DNA of 64,000 nt from Bacteroidota bacterium (GTDB taxonomy: Bacteria; Bacteroidota; Ignavibacteria; UBA10030; BY39). The stretch is from contig JAUXOG010000138.1 of NCBI GenBank assembly GCA_030682385.1, positions 1 to 64,000 of the forward strand, in the 5' to 3' direction. Below are positions 1-8,563 of the stretch, piece by piece (positions within the stretch are counted from its first letter, which is position 1; each line of letters starts with the position of its first letter). A model generated the notes under the pieces. The model had not been told where the DNA came from. It did no database searches and saw only the letters and a program-made list of their open reading frames with translations. The translations under genes and the position numbers were made by a program.

Positions 1-2
1 AA

Positions 3-790
3 TGGTCTCTGCGCTTATTAGCAGACAAGATGGTAGAACTAAAATATGTAGAAAGTATTTCACACGTAACGGTTAGAAGTGTTCTAAAAAAAACGAACAT
101 AAACCTTGGAAAGTAAAAGGCTGGGTAATTCCGCCCGAAAAGAACAGCGAATTTGTCGCAAATATGGAACGGTTATTAGATGTGTATAAAAGACCTTACA
201 ATTCTGATTATCCGGTAGTGTGTATGGATGAATCTCCTAAACAATTGATAGAAGAAGGACGCTCATCAATAGCGATGAAGCCGGGACAGGAAGCCAGAGT
301 GGATTATGAATATGTACGAAACGGAGTGGTGAATATATTTATGGCAAATGAACCATTGCGGGGAAAGCGTTTTGCGGAGGTTACAGAATTTAAAACCAAA
401 AAAGACTGGGCAGTATTTGTCAAAAGAATTGCTGATGAGCAATATTCCGAGGCAAAAAAAATAACATTGGTCATGGACAATTTTACAACACATGCAGCGT
501 CTGCCTTTTATGAAACATTTGAACCTGAAGAAGCAAAAAAATTATGGGATAGATTTGAATTTGTTTATACACCAAAGCATGGCAGTTGGCTCAATATGGC
601 AGAGATAGAATTACATGTATTAAACGGACAATGCTTAAACAGGCATATCTCAACAATGGAAAAAATCAAAGAAGAAGTTGAGGCGTGGCAATCAAATAGA
701 AATAATAAAAACTCCAAAATAAACTGGCAGTTTGCAACCAAAGATGCAAGGGTGAAACTTAAAAGATTATATCCGTCAATTCATGGCTAA
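3..790 (+). CDS. IS630-family transposase (5'-partial, two frames joined by -1 frameshift)
   Basis: DDE transposase of the IS630 family. From position 3 one frame encodes the end of the DNA-binding half (it reads WSLRLLADKM) up to an A8 run at 86-93, then stops at 114-116. The -1 frame continues without a break as NEHKPWKVKGW and runs to the stop at 788-790. The catalytic triad is visible in the second frame: Asp in CMDESP, Asp in VMDNFTTH and Glu in the GSWLNMAEIE segment. An ATG at 164 begins the second frame in a simple ORF call, but homology clearly starts upstream of it, so that ATG is not the real start. Intact catalytic residues and no other lesion suggest a functional element expressed by frameshifting. 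A true frameshift mutation is the alternative. Confidence 0.8.
86..93 (+). other. A8 slippery run, candidate programmed -1 frameshift site
   Basis: Eight consecutive A residues are read CTA AAA AAA ACG in the upstream frame. Slipping back one base on the A heptamer gives AAC GAA and enters the frame holding the DDE domain. The zero frame ends 21 bases later at 114-116. Runs of this kind drive -1 frameshifting in several IS families, IS630 relatives included. Confidence 0.6.
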
Positions 791-818
791 CACAACACTA
801 GTATTAGTACTCTCCTCA

Positions 819-1913
819 TTAAGGTCTTCCACCAAAAACATTTTTCTCCCAGAGATCCCCTACGCCATATTCATCAAGCCAATCCTTCATCTCCTCGTCA
901 GCAAGATGTTTGAACACACTTTGTTTATCTGCCCTATCAACAACACAAATGTTAGACGGTTCAAATTGGTTAACAAGCGTTACAGATTGCGTAGCAACCA
1001 TAACCTGACATTTTTTTGCAGCACTCCTTAGCAGATCTGCCAATAATGATATGGCATACGGATGTAAACCAAGTTCAGGTTCATCCATCAACACAATTGA
1101 AGGAAGCTTGGGTTGTAATAACAGAGTAACAAGGCACATAAATCGTAACGTTCCATCTGATAAAGCAGAAGCATTAAAATACTTGTCTCCTCCCTTTTCT
1201 TTCCATTCTAACTGAATCTTATTTGGATTTAGACTTGACGGTTCAAGCTGAAAAGCCTCAAAAAATGGTGCAACCATTTTCACAGTTTGCTCAATATTTT
1301 TAAAATGCTGCGGATACTGATTTTGTAATCTATATAGAAAAGACGCTAAATTTCCGGCGTCGGTATGAAGCATTTTATTATCACTAATCTCGCCTGTTTG
1401 TTTAACTCGCGCAGAATCACTTGTATCGTGGAAATGATAAAGTTTCCAACTCAGTAAATGGTCTGCTACATATTTTGGCACTCCTTTTCCTGCTTTTGGA
1501 GATTGCAATAAATTTGACTCGGCGTGTCCAGTTCCAAGAGGTTCTCTATAAGGTGAGGTATAATTGTTTTTATCATGGAACCATGTTGTCTCTTCTTGAA
1601 AAACGAATCTATCTTCAGCAGTTGGAACCAAGATACATTCATATCCATTCACTTCATCGGCAAACGACAATTTGATTGATAGACGCTCAGATGTTTTTCG
1701 CCCAAAATACAATATACTATCTGCTCCACCCGATTCTCCGGTATAGAGTTGTAATTGCTTGTTAATAACCTTATTAAGAAATTTAAATATGCCGATGAAA
1801 TTAGATTTTCCAACTCCATTAGCACCAATAAAGACATTTAAATCATTCAAACGTAATTCAAGCTTGCGTATCGATTTAAAATTTTCGATCTGGATTTTAT
1901 TTAATTTACCCAT
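819..1913 (-). CDS. AAA family ATPase (AAA_21 / RecF-OLD-like), solitary
   Basis: A 364-residue ABC-type ATPase of the AAA_21 group. Walker A is GANGVGKSN at about residues 30-38, a signature-like LSDGTLR segment is near 251, Walker B MDEPELGLHP lies near 276 with Glu278, and a downstream ATQS switch follows. The C-terminus WEKNVFGGRP is the usual end of this family, so the gene is complete despite the IS630 element 28 bp beyond its stop. Relatives are often the ATPase half of two-gene defence or overcoming-classical-restriction modules, with a small DUF4276/RloB-like effector directly downstream. No such partner is present here; the IS occupies that place. Function is inferred only. It has its own upstream gap of 49 bp and may be independently transcribed. 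Confidence 0.75.
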   Translation of the reverse strand: MGKLNKIQIENFKSIRKLELRLNDLNVFIGANGVGKSNFIGIFKFLNKVINKQLQLYTGESGGADSILYFGRKTSERLSIKLSFADEVNGYECILVPTAEDRFVFQEETTWFHDKNNYTSPYREPLGTGHAESNLLQSPKAGKGVPKYVADHLLSWKLYHFHDTSDSARVKQTGEISDNKMLHTDAGNLASFLYRLQNQYPQHFKNIEQTVKMVAPFFEAFQLEPSSLNPNKIQLEWKEKGGDKYFNASALSDGTLRFMCLVTLLLQPKLPSIVLMDEPELGLHPYAISLLADLLRSAAKKCQVMVATQSVTLVNQFEPSNICVVDRADKQSVFKHLADEEMKDWLDEYGVGDLWEKNVFGGRP

Positions 1914-1962
1914 AGATTTGAGTCAAATATAATAAACTAATGATTGTTACACAATAATCCCT

Positions 1963-3201
1963 CTAAAAATAATAAAATGCCGCCAGTAATATTCTTATAT
2001 TTGTAACCGAGTGTGTGTTTTCGATGATGGCTTTTTTGTCGTGAGTAATTTTTCCGTAAGCTGCGGTAGTATATTCTAACTCAGTTGAAATTTTTGTTTT
2101 ACCCGATGTCCATTGAATACGCGGCGAAATTCTAACAACTTTATCGATATTTGTACCACGCCCATAAACACTGTTAGTTATATTTTCAGTCGCTCCAAGA
2201 TTTTTAGTCAGTCCGGCAAACAAACCGAATTCAATTTCTTTTCCGTAAGTTAATTCGCCCCACACCGAATAGCTTGAGAGGTTGGTATATTGTTGTAAAT
2301 CAGTAACGGTATCATTCCGGACAGCCGCATATCCGCCCAACATCATCAAATCTGCCAAATTTTCTCCATACACGGCATTTGTTTTAAAGGTAAAACCCGA
2401 ATTACTCACCTTTGCGAAAGCATTAATTGCCCTACTGGCTATGGTTTCGTTAGTTTTAATTTTTTTGGAAGTTGAAAGGCGTGGCGTTAGTTTTTTATAA
2501 TCAACACCGACGCCTGCAATATTTTCATTAAATTTATAAAATGTTTGCAGATTCAAATTGGGCGATGCGGTATTTCTTAAAAATGATGAGCTTTGTATTA
2601 CAGCTCCATCGGTTGGACTTGGACCAAAGCTTTGAAAATCGCGTTGAGCAAGTGCAACACCCTGGATATTAAAGCTTCCAAAGTTAAAAATTAAGCGAAC
2701 TTGAGGGTTCCGTGAAAATGGTTGAAACGGAACTCCCGTATTAAACGAAACTACTCCGGGAAAAAATTCGGTAACAAACATCGGATGCCAGGTTTGTCCG
2801 ACGAGCAGCGAAAGTTTTTCCCAATCTAATTTTACATACGCATGACGAAGACGAAATCCGTTGGCATCACCCTCAGATGTTCCAAAAAATTCTCCTTCAA
2901 TTAAGCCGGAAGTTTTTGCATCGAAAGCATCGGGGGCTGATATTTTCCCGAGAAGCCGGGTTTGAATGGATAGAATATTATAATTCGATTTTGCATTAAT
3001 ATCGGCGCCTGTTTTATCTAGCAATTCATCCGCAGGATAAAGAGCAAAATGCCCCTCGCGCAAATTTATAGTCTGGCGTGTGTCATAAAAAATATCGGTT
3101 TTAACAAATCCTGAAAAATTAATACCAAATTTCGGCTCAGCATTTTGTTGAGAAAACAAAGCTGCCGAATAAAACATCAAACAAAAAAATATCTTTTTCA
3201 T
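1963..3201 (-). CDS. Outer-membrane porin, DcaP/porin-like, linked to acetate uptake
   Basis: A 412-residue protein with a Sec signal peptide (MKKIFFCLMFYSAALFSQQ), then alternating beta-strand sequence ending in an aromatic residue (AAFYYF), typical of barrels recognised by Bam. Segments such as GFVKTDIFYDTR, LRHAYVKLDW and LLVGQTWHPMF resemble DcaP-type trimeric porins that pass small carboxylates. The start codon is directly adjacent to the stop of the upstream acetate symporter gene, so the two are co-transcribed. This suggests that the barrel is the outer-membrane gate for the same substrate. The substrate assignment is inference; the barrel assignment is reasonably firm. Confidence 0.7.
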   Translation of the reverse strand: MKKIFFCLMFYSAALFSQQNAEPKFGINFSGFVKTDIFYDTRQTINLREGHFALYPADELLDKTGADINAKSNYNILSIQTRLLGKISAPDAFDAKTSGLIEGEFFGTSEGDANGFRLRHAYVKLDWEKLSLLVGQTWHPMFVTEFFPGVVSFNTGVPFQPFSRNPQVRLIFNFGSFNIQGVALAQRDFQSFGPSPTDGAVIQSSSFLRNTASPNLNLQTFYKFNENIAGVGVDYKKLTPRLSTSKKIKTNETIASRAINAFAKVSNSGFTFKTNAVYGENLADLMMLGGYAAVRNDTVTDLQQYTNLSSYSVWGELTYGKEIEFGLFAGLTKNLGATENITNSVYGRGTNIDKVVRISPRIQWTSGKTKISTELEYTTAAYGKITHDKKAIIENTHSVTNIRILLAAFYYF

Positions 3202-4749
3202 TTATTCTGCACCTACACCAAGATAAGTTCTTAACTTCTCGTCTTCAAATTTTTGTAAAGCTTCTGGCTCCTTAGTAAAGAGCGAAACTATTATTCCGAT
3301 TAAGAAAGCGGCAGGCATCGAGAATAGAGCTGGATTTTTTAACGGAAATATTGCCTGCTCGTTTTTCAAAATGTCAACCCACACAGTAGGACTTAGTAAT
3401 ATTAATATAAAAGCTAAACTTGCACCGGTTACGATGCTGGCTACAGCTCCTTTTGTGTTGAAGCGTTTCCACATAATCGACATAATCAGCGATGGGAAAT
3501 TTGCACTCGCCGCAATCGAGAAGGCTAAACCGACAGTGAAGGCAACATTCTGACCTTTAAAAATTAACCCGACTAAAATTGCAGTCAAACCTAATACAAT
3601 TGTAGATATGCGGGCAACATGGACTTCGCCGGCTGCATCGGTTTTTCCTTTCTTAATAACATTTACATAAAGATCATGCGAAAGTGTTGAAGCCCCCGAA
3701 AGTGTAAGTCCGGCTACAACTGCAAGTATAGTAGCAAAAGCAACAGCCGCGATAAATCCGTAGAATATCTCACCACCCACTGCTTCTGATAGCAGAAGAG
3801 CTGCCATGTTTCCACCTTTATCATAAGAACTAACAACATCTTGTCCCACCAAAACCATAGCTCCGAAACCAATTATAAAAGTGAGGATATAAAAGTATCC
3901 GATTAATCCGGTAGCCACGAAAACAGATTTCCGTGCCTGCTTGGCATCGGGAACAGTAAAGAAACGCATTAAGATATGAGGCAAGCCGGCTGTTCCTAAT
4001 ATCAAAGCTAATCCCAATGAAATGGCATCCCATGGATTTGTGATAAAACCACCGGGAGAGAGAACTGCGTCGCCATATTTTGCAGTCGCCTGTTTAAATA
4101 ATTCAATCGGATTAAATCCAAATTGTGCTAATGTCAAGATTACCAAAAATGTTGCACCACCTACTAAAAGAACTGCTTTAATAATCTGAACCCAAGTTGT
4201 TGCCAACATCCCACCGAATAAAACATACGCAATCATAACCAAACCTACTATGACTACAGCAATTTCGTATGGAAGTCCGAATAAAATTTGAATCAAAGCA
4301 CCGGCTCCGACCATTTGAGCAATGAGATAAAAAATTATTGTTGTTAATGAACCGATCGATGCAGCTATTCGTACGGGTCTTTGTTTTAATCTGAAAGCGA
4401 CTACATCGACGAAGGTGAATTTTCCTAAATTTCGAAGCGGTTCAGCAACCAGGAACATCACAAGGGGCCAACCGACTAAAAACCCGATTGAATAAATTAA
4501 ACCGTCGTAACCTTTTAGAGCAACCATTCCGGCTATACCGAGGAATGAGGCGGCGCTCATATAATCGCCTGCTAAAGCTAAACCATTTTTAAAACCCGAA
4601 ATGCTTCTATCGGCTGCATAAAATTCAGATGTAGTTTTTGTTTTTTTTGCTGCCCAATAAGTTATATATAAAGTTATCGCAATGAATATAAAAAATATTA
4701 TTATCGATGTAAGATGGGGTTCTCCCAATAAACTTTGAAAATTTTCCAA
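3202..4749 (-). CDS. actP: Cation/acetate symporter (sodium:solute symporter family)
   Basis: A 515-residue integral inner-membrane transporter of the SSF family that couples uptake of acetate or a similar monocarboxylate to a cation gradient. About 13 hydrophobic segments are visible. Family landmarks are FYAADRSISGFKNGLALAGDYMSAASFLG near residues 43-71 (positions only, core is GLALAGDYMSAASFLGIAG) and the GTAGLPHILMRFFTVPDA motif near 255, both characteristic of ActP. It lies 22 bp downstream of a DUF485 gene and abuts the porin gene, the usual ActP gene order plus an extra outer-membrane protein. Substrate could be another short-chain acid such as propionate or pyruvate. Confidence 0.88.
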   Translation of the reverse strand: MENFQSLLGEPHLTSIIIFFIFIAITLYITYWAAKKTKTTSEFYAADRSISGFKNGLALAGDYMSAASFLGIAGMVALKGYDGLIYSIGFLVGWPLVMFLVAEPLRNLGKFTFVDVVAFRLKQRPVRIAASIGSLTTIIFYLIAQMVGAGALIQILFGLPYEIAVVIVGLVMIAYVLFGGMLATTWVQIIKAVLLVGGATFLVILTLAQFGFNPIELFKQATAKYGDAVLSPGGFITNPWDAISLGLALILGTAGLPHILMRFFTVPDAKQARKSVFVATGLIGYFYILTFIIGFGAMVLVGQDVVSSYDKGGNMAALLLSEAVGGEIFYGFIAAVAFATILAVVAGLTLSGASTLSHDLYVNVIKKGKTDAAGEVHVARISTIVLGLTAILVGLIFKGQNVAFTVGLAFSIAASANFPSLIMSIMWKRFNTKGAVASIVTGASLAFILILLSPTVWVDILKNEQAIFPLKNPALFSMPAAFLIGIIVSLFTKEPEALQKFEDEKLRTYLGVGAE

Positions 4750-4771
4750 CTCTATTTCTCCTATATTAATT

Positions 4772-5083
4772 TTATTTTGTGATTTGATTTTTTATATCGC
4801 GGACACTTTTATCATACTTATTATTTGCCCACAAGATATAAAGTCCGGTAAGAACCCAGGCAAACACAATCAAACCTATTCCCAAAGGTAAACCTAACGT
4901 GATATGCTCACCTATTTGAGTGCTGATAAAAGGTTTGTTAAAGGCAATTAACAAGATAAATCCAAAATAAGCAGTTAACATAAGAACTGTGAATAAAATT
5001 GAAACGCTTCTTCTTTTTTTAACTAATTGATGGAATTCTTTAGAATTAAGAATTTTTGAAACATCTTTTTGAGAAATACTCAT
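4772..5083 (-). CDS. DUF485 small membrane protein (YjcH-like)
   Basis: A 103-residue protein with two transmembrane helices (around residues 27-49 and 63-86) and charged ends, matching the DUF485/YjcH family that almost always precedes actP. Its role is not defined; it is thought to assist the SSF symporter. It is the first gene of the three-gene acetate operon. An AAAAGGAAAA purine tract precedes the start. The 136 bp upstream (5084-5219) hold the presumed promoter of this operon but show no convincing -35/-10 pair to my reading. Confidence 0.85.
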   Translation of the reverse strand: MSISQKDVSKILNSKEFHQLVKKRRSVSILFTVLMLTAYFGFILLIAFNKPFISTQIGEHITLGLPLGIGLIVFAWVLTGLYILWANNKYDKSVRDIKNQITK

Positions 5084-5219
5084 ATTTTCCTTTTAGATTA
5101 TTAAACGATAAATTTATTGATAGAAGAAGAACAGGATTAAAGCGAGTTCGCTGATGGCGAGCAGTTTTTGATGAGTAAATTTAATGCTTTTTAATGAATG
5201 TTACAAGCATCAATCTATT

Positions 5220-5987
5220 TTATAGCTTCCACTTACGCATTGATTCTAACATCTTATAATCAGTCAAATCGTAATGGATTGGTGTAATTGATACACATTT
5301 GTTTTCGACAGCATAAAGATCGGTATCAGATTGTTTTTCCTTATCGACCAACCTGCCGGTGAGCCAGAAATATTCTTTGTTCGTCGGGTCGCGTCGGGCT
5401 TCAAACCAATCGTGCCACTTGGCGCTGCTTTGGCGAGTAATTCTGATACCTTTGATTTCTTTTTCCGGGATTGGTGGAACATTCACATTCAAAAGTGTTC
5501 CTGATGGAAGTCCTTTTTTTAAAACCATACCGGCAACCTTACCTGCGACTTTCGCCGCATACTTAAAATCAGGTTTGCCATAAGTTGTTAGCGAGACTGC
5601 TATCGAAGGAATACCAAGTATCGTTCCTTCGGTTGCTGCGGATACTGTTCCGGAATAAATAATACTGATTGCAGTATTAGCGCCGTGGTTTATTCCCGAA
5701 ACAATTAAGTCGGGTTTTTCTTTAAGTAACGAACAGACAGCAAGTTTAACGGCATCGGCGGGTGTGCCATCGATAGCGTAGCCAAAATATTTTCCGTTTT
5801 TATAAAACTTATGTGCACGCAGTGGATAGTTCATTGTAATCGCATGACCGACAGCGCTTTGCTGTTTATCGGGTGCAGCTACTATTACATTACCAATTTT
5901 TTTTAACTCATTTACTAAAGCATAAATACCGGGTGCGTCTATGCCGTCGTCGTTGGAAACTAAAATTTTTACATTGTTTTTTGGCAT
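5220..5987 (-). CDS. surE: 5'/3'-nucleotidase SurE
   Basis: A 255-residue metal-dependent nucleoside-monophosphate phosphatase. The N-terminal metal site is NDDGIDAPG with Asp13 and Asp14. Further family motifs are KQQSAVGHAIT and SGINHGANTA, which holds a metal-binding Asn. Length is normal for the family (about 250). It is the last gene of the long leftward envelope operon, 12 bp after the OLD-type ATPase gene. SurE is a stationary-phase housekeeping phosphatase that in other bacteria is linked to protein repair genes; here the linkage is to panB and lipid A genes. Confidence 0.95.
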   Translation of the reverse strand: MPKNNVKILVSNDDGIDAPGIYALVNELKKIGNVIVAAPDKQQSAVGHAITMNYPLRAHKFYKNGKYFGYAIDGTPADAVKLAVCSLLKEKPDLIVSGINHGANTAISIIYSGTVSAATEGTILGIPSIAVSLTTYGKPDFKYAAKVAGKVAGMVLKKGLPSGTLLNVNVPPIPEKEIKGIRITRQSSAKWHDWFEARRDPTNKEYFWLTGRLVDKEKQSDTDLYAVENKCVSITPIHYDLTDYKMLESMRKWKL

Positions 5988-5999
5988 AATTATTAAGGT

Positions 6000-7730
6000 T
6001 TAAACGAGATTTACTTTCTTCGCTATTTCAACAATTATATCCAATTTCTGTTTAATTTCATCGGCTATATCTTTTGGATCAGCAAACTTTGCAAGTTCAT
6101 AATAATTGGATTTATTCATAATATTTGGTAATTGAAGTTTTTTAAAATATAACTTAAATAATGGATCTAAGAATTGATCTGAAGCTTTTATTTCACCCGA
6201 CCATGGATTATAAGAATACAATGTTTGAACAGCTGCAGAAATTTCGTTTATGGATTCTTTCATCACCTGAATTCGCCGGTCTGCTTCAGCTCTACCAAAT
6301 AGGTCATCTCGATCTACACCGTATCTTGCATAAGATAATAGTATTTTTTCATCACATAAGTAATTTTCGATTTCATTTTTCATCCACATTGTTTCAAATA
6401 GGGGTGTACCTGTCTGTAATTTTTTATCGAGTCTATCAAAGATTGCTACTCCTACTAAATTTTGTTTTGCTTCTCTCAAACCATTGAAATGATCTCTAGC
6501 TCTTTGAGGCAAATTTGTTGCTACATAGTGGACAAACACATCGTCTAAATATTTCACTGATTCATGTTTTAGGATTGATGCTAATTCTCTTAGGATAGCC
6601 AAGTCAGATGGACCCTCAACATAAAGAATCCATCCTTTTAACTCAGCTTGATAATATTGATCAAAACCGATATCTGTCAAAGCTTTTAATAGTTGGCTAC
6701 CGCGCTCAATAATGAGATGGGGTTTTCCAATAAATGCGATTACAGTATCGCGCCCAGCGGCTTCATTCAAAACTACTTCAGAATGACTTGCGGCAATTAT
6801 TTGCGAGTTATGCTTATCCGCCACAGATGTCAATAGCTGATATATCTGTCGTTGACGTAAAATTTCTAAGTGGGCATCCGGTTCATCGAGAAGTAAAACT
6901 GTTCCTTTATTAGCGAATAAATGGGCTAATAATAGTAAAGTCTGTTGTAATCCCCGTCCGGAACTTGACAGATCTAACTGTACCCCTGAAGATTCCTCAT
7001 AAGCCATAGTTATCTCACCACGCTCTTTTATATATTGAGGTTCTAATAGTGTAACTCCAAACAAATTCAAAATGTGAGCTTTGAGTTCGCTCCACCCGTT
7101 TTCGGTTTTTTGTTTTTCGAAAATCTGGAAACATAAATTACGCAATACCTGCGCAGTCTGACCTTCTCCTAATAGGACATTAATTCTCCCTTGTTCCCAT
7201 TTGGGTTCACTCGCTGCCAAACCTGACATTGGTGGAAGAAAAGCTATTTGTATCTCGGGAGCAGATTGAGGAATAGACATTCTGCTTGGTTGTTTCTTAT
7301 CGTCTAACCTTAATGCCCTACAATAAAAAGATTCTGGATTTGCGTAGTCAAACTCTAAACCGCATTCCCATGACTTACTATTTGTTATTCCCGATACTAT
7401 AATATCAATTCTTACATTTTTAGTTTGCTGCTTACCGTCAATCATCTCCGCATCTCTAACGTGTAAATCTCTCCATAGTAGATTCGCTGCCGGAACTGGT
7501 ATAGATATTAAATCATTTCGATTAATTGTTACACCCGGTCTTCTTTCTGGAGATGATTTACCGACTCGTAATTCATTCCATTTTCTAACACCGATATACC
7601 ATAACGCAAGAGCCTGTAAAGCAGTTGATTTCCCGGAATTATTAGGTCCGATTAACACAACATTTTTTCCCAATTCAATATCCACATCATCAAATCTTTT
7701 AAAATTTTTTACCCTTAGTCTTGTTAACAT
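6000..7730 (-). CDS. OLD-family ATPase with C-terminal TOPRIM nuclease domain
   Basis: A 576-residue protein. The N-terminal ABC-type ATPase has Walker A IGPNNSGKST near 27-36, a signature-like LDLSSSGRGLQQ near 253, Walker B LLLDEPDAH near 279-286 (Asp282, Glu283) and an AASHSE switch near 313. A TOPRIM domain follows: YVEGPSDLAIL near 370 (Glu372, Asp376) and IFDRLDKK near 430 (Asp432, Asp435). This is the layout of OLD (overcoming lysogenization defect) nucleases, including GajA of Gabija. No UvrD-like GajB partner is adjacent, so it is a class 1, stand-alone OLD. It lies between panB (15 bp) and surE (12 bp) in the same direction, so it is transcribed with housekeeping genes. Phage defence is a reasonable but untested role. 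Confidence 0.8.
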   Translation of the reverse strand: MLTRLRVKNFKRFDDVDIELGKNVVLIGPNNSGKSTALQALALWYIGVRKWNELRVGKSSPERRPGVTINRNDLISIPVPAANLLWRDLHVRDAEMIDGKQQTKNVRIDIIVSGITNSKSWECGLEFDYANPESFYCRALRLDDKKQPSRMSIPQSAPEIQIAFLPPMSGLAASEPKWEQGRINVLLGEGQTAQVLRNLCFQIFEKQKTENGWSELKAHILNLFGVTLLEPQYIKERGEITMAYEESSGVQLDLSSSGRGLQQTLLLLAHLFANKGTVLLLDEPDAHLEILRQRQIYQLLTSVADKHNSQIIAASHSEVVLNEAAGRDTVIAFIGKPHLIIERGSQLLKALTDIGFDQYYQAELKGWILYVEGPSDLAILRELASILKHESVKYLDDVFVHYVATNLPQRARDHFNGLREAKQNLVGVAIFDRLDKKLQTGTPLFETMWMKNEIENYLCDEKILLSYARYGVDRDDLFGRAEADRRIQVMKESINEISAAVQTLYSYNPWSGEIKASDQFLDPLFKLYFKKLQLPNIMNKSNYYELAKFADPKDIADEIKQKLDIIVEIAKKVNLV

Positions 7731-7745
7731 TATCCACCTCTTTCG

Positions 7746-8558
7746 TTAAAAGCTTTCCTCTTTATTCGGGAAATTTCCGGCTTTAATATCTTTTACGTAA
7801 TTTTTAAAAGACGATTTAATTGTTTTTGTTAACTCAGCATATTTGCGTGCAAAGCGAGGTTGGAAATCCTCGAACATTCCAAGCATATCATACACTACGA
7901 GTATCTGTCCGTCGCAATGTGGACCAGCTCCGATACCTATCGTTGGTATTGAAACCGATTTTGTAATTTTTTTAGCGAGTGAAGAAGGAATTTTTTCCAG
8001 AACAATCGAAAACACTCCGGCTTTTTCCAAAGCTTTTGCATCGCGAAGAATATTTTCGGCTTCTCCTTTTTCACGTCCACGCACATCATAACTTCCGAAT
8101 TTGTGTATTGATTGAGGAGTTAAGCCAATATGCCCCATTACAGGAATGCCGATATCAACCAAGCGGCGAATTGTTTCAATCATCGGTTTTCCCCCTTCAA
8201 TCTTTACCGCTTCGGCACCAGTCTCTTTTAAAACTCTGCCGCAATTCCTAACTGCATCCTCGATACTGATTTGGTAGGAAAGAAAAGGCATATCGACCAC
8301 GAGCAGCGAATGCTTTACACCTTTACGAACTGCTTTTGTGTGATAAATAATTTCATCTACAGTTACAGGAAGAGTTGTCTCTTGTCCTTGAAAAACATTT
8401 CCGAGCGAGTCGCCTACAAGTATTACTTCGATACCCGATTCATCGAGCATGCTTGCAATTATATAATCGTAAGCTGTAAGCGCAGTAATTTTCTCCCTGC
8501 GGGCTTTCATCTCGATGATTACTTTGGTTGTAATACGTTTTATTTTTTCGGCAATCAT
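7746..8558 (-). CDS. panB: 3-methyl-2-oxobutanoate hydroxymethyltransferase
   Basis: A 270-residue TIM-barrel enzyme making ketopantoate from 2-oxoisovalerate and 5,10-methylene-tetrahydrofolate, the first committed step to pantothenate and coenzyme A. Landmarks are TAYDYIIASMLDESGI, VGDSLGNVFQG (Mg-binding Asp), and GIGAGPHCDGQILVVYD near the C-terminus, all classic PanB. Length is normal. It starts 5 bp after the lipoate/octanoate transferase gene, so it belongs to the leftward envelope operon. No other pan gene is in the window. Confidence 0.95.
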   Translation of the reverse strand: MIAEKIKRITTKVIIEMKARREKITALTAYDYIIASMLDESGIEVILVGDSLGNVFQGQETTLPVTVDEIIYHTKAVRKGVKHSLLVVDMPFLSYQISIEDAVRNCGRVLKETGAEAVKIEGGKPMIETIRRLVDIGIPVMGHIGLTPQSIHKFGSYDVRGREKGEAENILRDAKALEKAGVFSIVLEKIPSSLAKKITKSVSIPTIGIGAGPHCDGQILVVYDMLGMFEDFQPRFARKYAELTKTIKSSFKNYVKDIKAGNFPNKEESF

Positions 8559-8563
8559 AATTT

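Larger units (their letters stand above)
1..818 (+). mobile_element. IS630-family insertion sequence, right part (left end outside window)
   Basis: The window opens inside an insertion sequence whose transposase belongs to the IS630/Tc1-mariner group with a DDE_3 catalytic domain. The transposase stop is at 788-790 and the next gene ends at 819, so the right terminus must lie in the 28 bases between them. I cannot fix it because the left inverted repeat is not in the window. IS630 elements normally insert at TA dinucleotides. The stretch 791-818 contains several TA steps and a short CTAGTATTAG palindrome-like segment. Confidence 0.85.

Noticed and set aside
5084-5219. A possible tRNA or structured leader upstream of DUF485
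   Set aside because: The GCGAGTTCGC/GGCGAGC strings do not fold into a cloverleaf or a known riboswitch by eye.
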